Shown: positions 1-5,034 of the stretch, one piece after another
Numbering within the stretch: the stretch's first letter is position 1
Layout: each line of letters begins with the position of its first letter
The notes under the pieces: model-generated
The model's database searches: none
What the model was told of the DNA's origin: nothing
What the model saw: only the letters and a program-made list of their open reading frames with translations
Translations under genes and position numbers: made by a program
Assembly: GCA_025774865.1 (NCBI GenBank)
Contig: JALGZO010000734.1
Location: 1 to 7,899 of the forward strand
Source of the DNA: a bacterium
GTDB lineage: Bacteria > ARS69
Direction: 5' to 3'
Length of the DNA: 7,899 nt

Positions 1-1840
1 GAGGCGGAGGAAATACGAGCCTGTTGCGGCCGCGCGGCCGTGATCGTCGGAGCCGTCCCACTCTGCTCGATGCCAGTCCCGCCCAAGGTCCCCGTTCACG
101 AGCGTCCGCACGCGCCGGCCGGTCACGTCGTAGAGCGCGAGCCGCACGCGGCTCCGAGAAGGAGTCCAGAACCCCATCGCGGTCCGCTCCCGAAACGGGT
201 TCCGAGAAATGTTCCGGATGAGGGGTGCTACCGGGTCGGGAGCGACCACGGAGACGAGGGGGGGGCGGTCGAGCCGGACATAGCGCGTCGTCGTCTTCAT
301 CAGAATCGGCGGGCAGCGGTCGTTGTCGTCCCAAGCTGAGTACATCTTCTCCCCTCGGCTCGGGGCCGCCGGATCGGGATCCTGCGGATCGGGGCCGGTC
401 ACGTTCTCGTCGCGCAGGAACTCGATGTACTCCTTCGACGTCGTCTGGTAGCGAAGCGACACCGTCACGCTGATCGGAGAATAGGTCCCCTCCGGAATCG
501 TGAACGCGTACCCGGTCCGGTCCCAGTTCGCGAGGGAGCCGTCCGGCAAGGTCTCGAACGTGATCCCCACCGGCGCCGTCGACGCGTCGGGGCGGAATCC
601 CGCGGGAGGGATGCGGTTGTCCTTCAAGATCCGATCGTTCAGCACGAGGTGGAATCCCTCTCCACCCTCGTGGGTGCCATGGAGCGTCTCGTAGATCTTG
701 ATCTCCGCGTCCTCGATTAGATCGGCGGTGGCGTCGTCGTAACGACCCGATTCGAAGAGGGTGGTCCCGAGCGCGTCCTTCACGAGGACGTGCAGCCACA
801 TGCGCCGGCCCTCCGGGTAGCCGGTGGGTAGCTTGTGGCCCGTCAGATTCGTCACGACGACATTCGCGTCCACGGTGTCGCCGGCGGCGGCACGGGATGG
901 AACGTTGACTCGAAGATCCGCAGACTGATTCTGCAACATGTCGAGCGCGAGGTTGATTGCGCTGTCGAAGCTGCGATTGCGGCGCAGCGAATTTCCGTAG
1001 AGGTTCATCAGCACGGTCGACATCCACGCGTTCGCGCCGGACAGGTGGTGTTGCGGAACCTCCTCGCGCGGCAACTCGATCACGGCGCACGCTCGTCCCG
1101 CGACCGCCGGCATGTGGCAGGTCTGGCATTCGATTCCGTCGGCCGGGAAGCGGCTCTGCGCCCACTCGTCGTACGTGAGTTGCTCGGGAAAGAGGAGCCC
1201 GGTGTCGGCGCCGGTCTCGTCGCGCAGGTTCACCAAGGGGTTTCGCACGTTGTGGCAGACGGCACAGAACTCCGACGATCGATGGTAAGGAGAGTAGAGA
1301 GGTCGGTGCCACTCGGGCTGGGCGTCGTCGTAGGGGCCGCGCATCGGGGGGCCGGGGATCTCCTGCGTCGGTGTCCCGTCGTCCACCCAGTACTGACCGT
1401 TCTGCCGGAACGGCGTGCCTGCTTCACCCTCGTACATCCGGTGACAGAAATGGCAGTCGACACCCTCGAAGTCGCTGCCGGTCTTGAAGTCGCCGGGCAG
1501 GTCGGGGGATCCGACGAACGCGCTGCCGTCAGCCGGGAGGCTCCGTCCCGAGAGCCACGCTCGCGGCGAGTGGCACCGGATGCAGAACTCGCCGACGCCG
1601 GGGGTGTCCTGATTCGCGATGTCCACCGCCGCCCAGAACATCGGATCGCGAGCCGCATTCGCCATCATCGACCCCGCCCACGAATTCCACGGTTCGGAAT
1701 CGTCAGACGGCGTCGGGAAGGAGGTCCGGCCAGTTGACGAGGTCTCCGGGCTGCGTACCGGGGAGCTCGATCTGCGCGCGGGCGACGACAGGTGCGCCGA
1801 CGACGAGCCCGACGGCGAGGGCGGCAGCGGTGACGTGCAA
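1..1840 (-). CDS. Secreted tetraheme c-type cytochrome with C-terminal FlgD-like Ig domain; 3' end cut by window, one frameshift near the 5' end
   Basis: Probably an exported electron-transfer or redox protein; its partner is unknown. Numbering assumes a TTG start at 1840 and removal of one surplus base. Residues 1-22 form a Sec-type signal (hydrophobic TAAALAVGLVVGAPVVA, then ARA|Q), followed by ELPGTQPGD. Next comes W..GSMMANAARDPMFWA and four CXXCH heme sites: CIRCH 86-90, CHFCH 129-133, CAVCH 192-196 and CQTCH 238-242. After the hemes lie GHKLPTGYPEGRRMW (334-348), then DNRIPPAGF and SKEYIEFL, all typical of a large uncharacterised multiheme family. From about residue 543 the tail (NPF, LALYDVTGRRVRTLV, WDG, GSYFLRL) matches FlgD-type Ig domains. 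The protein leaves the window at residue 613, probably close to its end. The signal-peptide frame hits TGA at 1705-1703. The heme frame is open from 1875 but has no ATG, GTG or TTG before ATGATG at 1668, so an automatic call may start there. No Shine-Dalgarno site is visible before TTG, and the n-region lacks Lys/Arg, so the exact start is uncertain. Confidence 0.85.
1703..1720 (-). other. Frameshift site in the cytochrome gene
   Basis: On the minus strand the signal-peptide frame reads NWPDLLPDAV and stops at TGA (1705-1703). One frame over, the sequence reads PTPSDDSEPWNSWAGSMM and continues into the heme domain. Removing a single base, for example one G of GGG at 1715-1717 on the plus strand, joins them as LVNWPDLLPTPSDDSEPW. 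The crossing could lie anywhere between 1840 and 1706, but this stretch gives the most natural join. It may be an assembly indel or a true mutation. Confidence 0.65.
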
Positions 1841-1891
1841 AGGAGGACCCTCGGGGATGGGCGGAAGCTCCGATTCTAGCAGAAGGCGGTG

Positions 1892-3103
1892 TCAGGCCGC
1901 GGTCGGTTCGAGGCTCAGCGCCTGCGCGTAGCGGCGAAGGGCGGTCCGCGCCGCCTCGCCGTCGGTGGCCGACGCGGGAGTGAGCGGATCGTCCCCTTCG
2001 AACCGGAGGCTGAGCACTCGGAGCCGGCCCGCCGGCCGTTCGGCCTTCAGATCGAAGCGCGCGACGAGCCGTTCCCCGGCGAGGACCGGAAGGCAGTAGT
2101 AGCCGTAGGTTCGCTTTTCCGCCGGCTTGAAGATCTCCAGAACCTGATCGAAGCCGAAGAGCCGCCGCACGCGGCCCCGGTCCCAGAGGACGGGATCGAA
2201 CGGCGAGAGAAGCACGCCGCGGTCGGCGCGGGGGCGGACGCGACGGAGCCGTCCCGCGAGATCGAGATCGTCGGGCCGGATCCAGCCCGCGGTACGCTTC
2301 CCCCGGTCGTCCACGAGGGCGCACGGGACGATCCGTCCGCTCTCCACGAGGCGATCGAGCGCGGCGGCCACGTCGCTGCTCCGGTTCCGGAGCCTCCACG
2401 TTTGAGCAAGGGTGCCGGTGGGCGCCCATCCGTGCCCGTCGAGCGCCTGGAGCAGCAGCCGCTCGAGCGCCTTCGGATACGGCTCACCCTTTCCCATCCA
2501 CTTCGCGGGGATGACTCGCTCGGCGAGGTCGTACGTGCGCTGAAAGTTGTGGCGCTCACGGATCGCGAGCTCGCCCGACGACCAGAGCGCCGTGGCGACC
2601 TTCTTCGCGATCTTGAGATCCCACCAGCCCCGGCTGCCGCGGCCCTCGAGATCGATCGAGCGAAGCGGCCCTTCGCTCTCGATCCTTCGACGCAGGCGGC
2701 GGACGACGTCCGGATTCTCGCCGATGATGTCTCCCCACCAAGGGTGCTCGCGAAACTGAAGCCTTCGGAACTCGAAGAAAGGGTAGAGCTCGATCGGGAT
2801 CCAGCTCGCCTCGTGCCCCCAGTACTCGAAGAGAGGCTCGCCCGGCCGGAGCAGCTCCTCGCCGAGCCCCGGATCGAAACCCGGCAACCGCGACAGCAAG
2901 AGGATCGCGTGGCTTCTCGCGCCCGCGATCGAGACGGTGTCGAGCTGGAGATACCCGAAGCGCCGGAGAAACGCGCCCGCCGCCCGGCGGGCCTGGGCGC
3001 CTCGACCCCGGGCTCGGGCCGGAAGGCCGGTCCAGGCCGGATTCAGAAGGCCGGCGCGGGCGAGCGCGAGGCGTCGGGTCTCCAGGACGCTCAGAGTCTC
3101 CAT
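1892..3103 (-). CDS. ycaQ: YcaQ/AlkX-family winged-helix DNA glycosylase-like protein
   Basis: This 403-residue cytoplasmic protein belongs to the HTH_42 family. Characterised members (E. coli YcaQ/AlkX, Streptomyces AlkZ) excise bulky alkylated bases and unhook DNA crosslinks. Visible hallmarks are FGYLQLDTVSI with the Q-L-D triad at Q53-L54-D55, FEYWGHEASWIP (92-103), a K..ALW..GEL..R.R.NFQR.YDL.ERV.P segment (168-199), and the C-terminal core LLSPFDPVLWDR (298-309) with FGFDQVLEIFKP and KRTYGYYCLPVLAGERLVARFDLK (330-353). QxD is the catalytic form reported for YcaQ-type enzymes, whereas AlkZ has QxQ. Length matches the family (about 400 residues) and the frame is intact. The ATG at 3103 is preceded by GAGGAG (3124-3119), 15 bases away, which is rather far; ATT at 3112 would be a non-standard alternative. 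The gene is divergent from the TrmB-like regulator and lies 51 bases upstream of the cytochrome. Activity and substrate are inferred from family only; many homologues are annotated merely as winged-helix DNA-binding proteins. Confidence 0.88.
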   Translation of the reverse strand: METLSVLETRRLALARAGLLNPAWTGLPARARGRGAQARRAAGAFLRRFGYLQLDTVSIAGARSHAILLLSRLPGFDPGLGEELLRPGEPLFEYWGHEASWIPIELYPFFEFRRLQFREHPWWGDIIGENPDVVRRLRRRIESEGPLRSIDLEGRGSRGWWDLKIAKKVATALWSSGELAIRERHNFQRTYDLAERVIPAKWMGKGEPYPKALERLLLQALDGHGWAPTGTLAQTWRLRNRSSDVAAALDRLVESGRIVPCALVDDRGKRTAGWIRPDDLDLAGRLRRVRPRADRGVLLSPFDPVLWDRGRVRRLFGFDQVLEIFKPAEKRTYGYYCLPVLAGERLVARFDLKAERPAGRLRVLSLRFEGDDPLTPASATDGEAARTALRRYAQALSLEPTAA

Positions 3104-3127
3104 TCGCGCAATATCGCACTCCTCGAC

Positions 3128-3156
3128 TTGACTTCGAAACCTCCGTCGGCTAGCGT
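3128..3156 (+). promoter_or_regulatory. Possible sigma70-like promoter for the plus-strand operon
   Basis: TTGACT at 3128-3133 matches five of six consensus -35 bases. With a 17-base spacer the -10 position would be TAGCGT (3151-3156), a poor match with three of six bases. If real, transcription would start within or just before the inverted repeat at 3160-3180, so a bound repressor would block it. The weak -10 keeps confidence low. Confidence 0.3.
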
Positions 3157-3159
3157 CCG

Positions 3160-3180
3160 TATTAGTAGCTTGAGCTAATA
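3160..3180. promoter_or_regulatory. Inverted repeat, candidate operator of the TrmB-like regulator
   Basis: The arms TATTAG (3160-3165) and CTAATA (3175-3180) are perfect reverse complements separated by nine bases. Inside lies a second palindrome, TAGCT-TG-AGCTA (3166-3177), overlapping the right arm. The element ends 15 bases before the regulator's ATG. Its position, symmetry and AT-richness fit a binding site for a dimeric winged-helix regulator, most simply self-regulation of the operon. It does not look like a terminator: no gene ends nearby and no T-tract follows. Confidence 0.55.
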
Positions 3181-3185
3181 CTGTC

Positions 3186-3190
3186 AGGAG
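3186..3190 (+). promoter_or_regulatory. Ribosome binding site of the TrmB-like regulator
   Basis: AGGAG lies five bases before ATG 3196 and supports that start. Confidence 0.65.
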
Positions 3191-3195
3191 CCGTC

Positions 3196-4081
3196 ATGGC
3201 CGTGGGGCCGACCGTCCAGCCGCTCGTATCCCTGGGGTTCACCGCCCTGGAGGCCGAGGTCTACGGGTTCCTCCTCGGGGAGTCGCCGGTCACCGGGTAC
3301 CGCATTGCGCAGGCCCTCCGCAAGCCCGCCCCGAACATCTACAAGGCGATCGAATCGCTCGAGGCGAAGGGGGCGGTCATGGTCGACGACGGCGCGAGCC
3401 GCCTCTGCCGTCCGATCCCGCCCCAGGAGCTCCTGGGCCATCTCGAGCGTCGTTTCCAGGAAGACCGGAACCGCGCGGCGGAGTCTCTCTCCGAGATGAC
3501 CGCGCCCGCGACCGACGATCGCGTCTACCAGCTCAAGTCGCCGGACCAGGTCCTGGAGCGCGCGCGCCGCATGCTGGAGCAGTGTCGCGAGGTCGCCCTC
3601 GTCGACGCGTTCCCGCGGCCGCTCGCGAAACTTCGCGACGACATCGAGGCGGCGGCCCATCGAGCTCGCCGGCGCGCGCGTCATCGTCGATGTGCGGCGC
3701 GAGAGCGTCGTCGGGCGCTGGCCCGGTCAATGGGTCAACGTCGTCGTCGACGGAGCGGAGCACCTCGTCGCGTTTCTCACCGAGGATGCGAGCGAAGTGC
3801 ACCAGGCGATCTGGTCGGGTAGCGTCTACCTCTCCTGGGTCTACCATTCTGCGCTCTCGGCCGAGCTCGCGCTCGACGCCGTCCAGACCGAGCTCGCCCG
3901 CGACGACGCCACCCCGGACGGGCTTCGCGCGCTGCTGGCCGAGCTCCGATCCCTCAAGGCGCTCGAGGCGACTGGTTACCAGAGGCTGGTCGGGCAGTTC
4001 GCCCGGAAACCCGCGCCTCCCGATTCCGTATCCCATCGCACGGGCGCTGCCCGTCGTAACTCTGTCCGGAGACGATCGTGA
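3196..4081 (+). CDS. TrmB-type winged-helix transcriptional regulator, interrupted by a +1 frameshift
   Basis: Members of this family bind operator DNA through an N-terminal winged helix and sense ligands, often sugars, through the C-terminal domain. The N-terminal part is clear: LVSLGFTALEAEVYGFLL, then VTGYRIAQALRKPAPNIYKAIESLEAKGAV (residues about 33-62) and RLCRPIPPQELLGHLERRF (75-93), followed by a coiled linker. The original frame continues as low-quality Arg-rich sequence from about 3658 to a stop at 3822. One frame over, the C-terminal domain reads PIELAGARVIVDVRRESVVGRWPGQWVNVVVDG, then EHLVAFL and VHQAIWSGSVYLSWVYHSAL, ending at TGA 4079-4081. Removing one base near 3646-3660 restores a 294-residue protein, a credible family length. 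It is the first gene of a coupled operon (its stop overlaps the ATPase start), so it probably controls the transporter. As assembled, a full product would not be made; whether that is real is open. Confidence 0.8.
3646..3660 (+). other. Frameshift site in the TrmB-like gene
   Basis: The upstream frame reads LRDDIEAAAHRARRRARHRR. The next frame reads PIELAGARVIVDV and carries the expected C-terminal domain. Dropping one base within GAGGCGGCGGCCCAT gives DDIEAAPIELAGARV without a break. The stretch is a GGC repeat followed by CCC, a typical place for an indel call. No recognised slippery heptamer is visible, so programmed frameshifting is unlikely. Confidence 0.65.
4068..4072 (+). promoter_or_regulatory. 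Ribosome binding site of the ABC ATPase gene
   Basis: GGAGA lies five bases before GTG 4078 and eight bases before ATG 4081, so it does not decide between these starts. It sits inside the last codons of the TrmB-like gene, which supports coupled translation. Confidence 0.5.
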
Positions 4082-5034
4082 TGCTGTCCGTTCACAACCT
4101 CGTGAAGGTCTACCCCGGTCCGGTGACCGCGCTTCGCGGCGTGGGCCTCGACGTTCCCACCGGAATGTTCGGCCTGCTCGGCCCCAACGGCGCCGGGAAG
4201 TCGACCCTGATGAAGATTCTCGCCGGGACGCTCGAAGCGACCTCCGGCTCGGTCACCCTCGACGGCGAAGACATCCTCGCCGACCCGATGAGGGTCCGCT
4301 CGCAGCTCGGCTACCTCCCGCAGGATTTTGGCTTCTACCCGAACCTCACCGGCGAGCAGATGCTCACCTACCTCCTGAAGCTGAAGGGCGTTCAGGCGCC
4401 CAACGGCCAGAAGCGTCTCGCGGCCGAGCTGCTCGCGCGCGTGAATCTCGCCTTCGCCGCGAAGCGAAAGCTCAAAGGGTACTCGGGCGGGATGCGGCAG
4501 CGGCTCGGGATCGCGCAGGCGATCGCCGGCGATCCGCGGATCCTCATCGTCGACGAGCCGACCGCGGGACTCGATCCGGAAGAGCGGCATCGGTTCTACC
4601 GATTGCTCGCGGAGCTCGCGCGCGATCGCACGGTGCTCCTGTCGACGCACATCGTCGAGGACGTCGCGGTTCTGTGCCCGCGCTTCGTGGTGATCGCGGC
4701 CGGGTCGATCGTCGCGGTGACGACGCCGGAAGAAGCGCGCAAGAACCTCGAGGGCAAGATCTTCGAAGGCACGGGCACCGACGACGACCTCGTAGCGCTG
4801 CGTGACCGTTACCGCGTGACGCAGGCGGTGCTCGTGGAGGGCGAGAATCGGGTTCGCATCCACGTACCGTCGGGCCGAGCGCCCTCGGGGTTCAGCCCGG
4901 TGGTGGCGTCGCTGGAGGACGCCTACATGACCGTGGTCGGGTCCGGACCGGGCGGTGCGGCCGCCCCGAACGGCGACGGGCGGACCCTGGCCGGGGCCAC
5001 TCCGGTCAGGGCGGCGGCCGGTGGTGAATCATGA
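4078..5034 (+). CDS. ABC transporter ATP-binding protein
   Basis: This 318-residue cytoplasmic ATPase should drive the membrane protein encoded next. All nucleotide-binding motifs are present: Walker A GPNGAGKST (35-43), Q-loop Q82 in YLPQDFGFYP, signature YSGGMRQR (135-142), Walker B ILIVDE (155-160), D-loop AGLDPEER (163-170) and H-loop H191 in LLSTHIVEDV. The order and spacing match single-domain ATPases of ABC-2-type transporters. After the core comes an accessory domain of about 90 residues ending SLEDAYMTVVG, then a Gly/Ala/Pro-rich tail of about 30 residues that is probably disordered. GTG 4078 and ATG 4081 are both possible starts: GTG overlaps the TrmB stop by four bases, while ATG shares only one base with it. 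The gene's own stop overlaps the next start as ATGA. Substrate cannot be read from the sequence. Confidence 0.95.
   Translation: MMLSVHNLVKVYPGPVTALRGVGLDVPTGMFGLLGPNGAGKSTLMKILAGTLEATSGSVTLDGEDILADPMRVRSQLGYLPQDFGFYPNLTGEQMLTYLLKLKGVQAPNGQKRLAAELLARVNLAFAAKRKLKGYSGGMRQRLGIAQAIAGDPRILIVDEPTAGLDPEERHRFYRLLAELARDRTVLLSTHIVEDVAVLCPRFVVIAAGSIVAVTTPEEARKNLEGKIFEGTGTDDDLVALRDRYRVTQAVLVEGENRVRIHVPSGRAPSGFSPVVASLEDAYMTVVGSGPGGAAAPNGDGRTLAGATPVRAAAGGES

Larger units (their letters stand above)
3104..3195. promoter_or_regulatory. Divergent intergenic promoter region
   Basis: This 92-base gap is the only long non-coding stretch and is more AT-rich than its flanks, especially 3157-3182. It must serve both the ycaQ-like gene leftward and the TrmB-ABC-permease operon rightward. 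It contains a -35-like TTGACT, a perfect inverted repeat and the ribosome binding site of the regulator. On the minus strand, GAGGAG at 3124-3119 is the likely ribosome binding site for the ycaQ-like gene. Confidence 0.6.

Noticed and set aside
27-40. Perfect palindrome CGGCCGCGCGGCCG
   Set aside because: It falls within coding sequence for a GRAAA segment and is easily produced by GC-rich codons; nothing suggests a terminator or regulatory role.
835-1737. 300-codon plus-strand frame
   Set aside because: It lies opposite the heme-binding region, where the minus strand shows four CXXCH motifs and other conserved segments; the plus product has no recognisable features.
1841-1846. AGGAGG matching a ribosome binding site on the plus strand
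   Set aside because: No plus-strand gene with supporting features follows. It overlaps the non-coding gap before the minus-strand cytochrome, so the match is probably chance.
1889-3178. 429-codon open frame on the plus strand
   Set aside because: It lies opposite the ycaQ-like gene, has charged, low-information sequence without domain motifs, and lacks a ribosome binding site.
3646-3660. Programmed ribosomal frameshift in the TrmB-like gene
   Set aside because: No known slippery heptamer, stop-codon context or downstream hairpin is evident; an indel is the simpler explanation.
3582-4805. 407-codon plus-strand frame overlapping the regulator and ATPase, and a 295-codon minus frame at 3976-4863
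   Set aside because: Both are Arg/Ser/Pro-rich or charged shadows over well-defined TrmB and ABC ATPase coding sequence.
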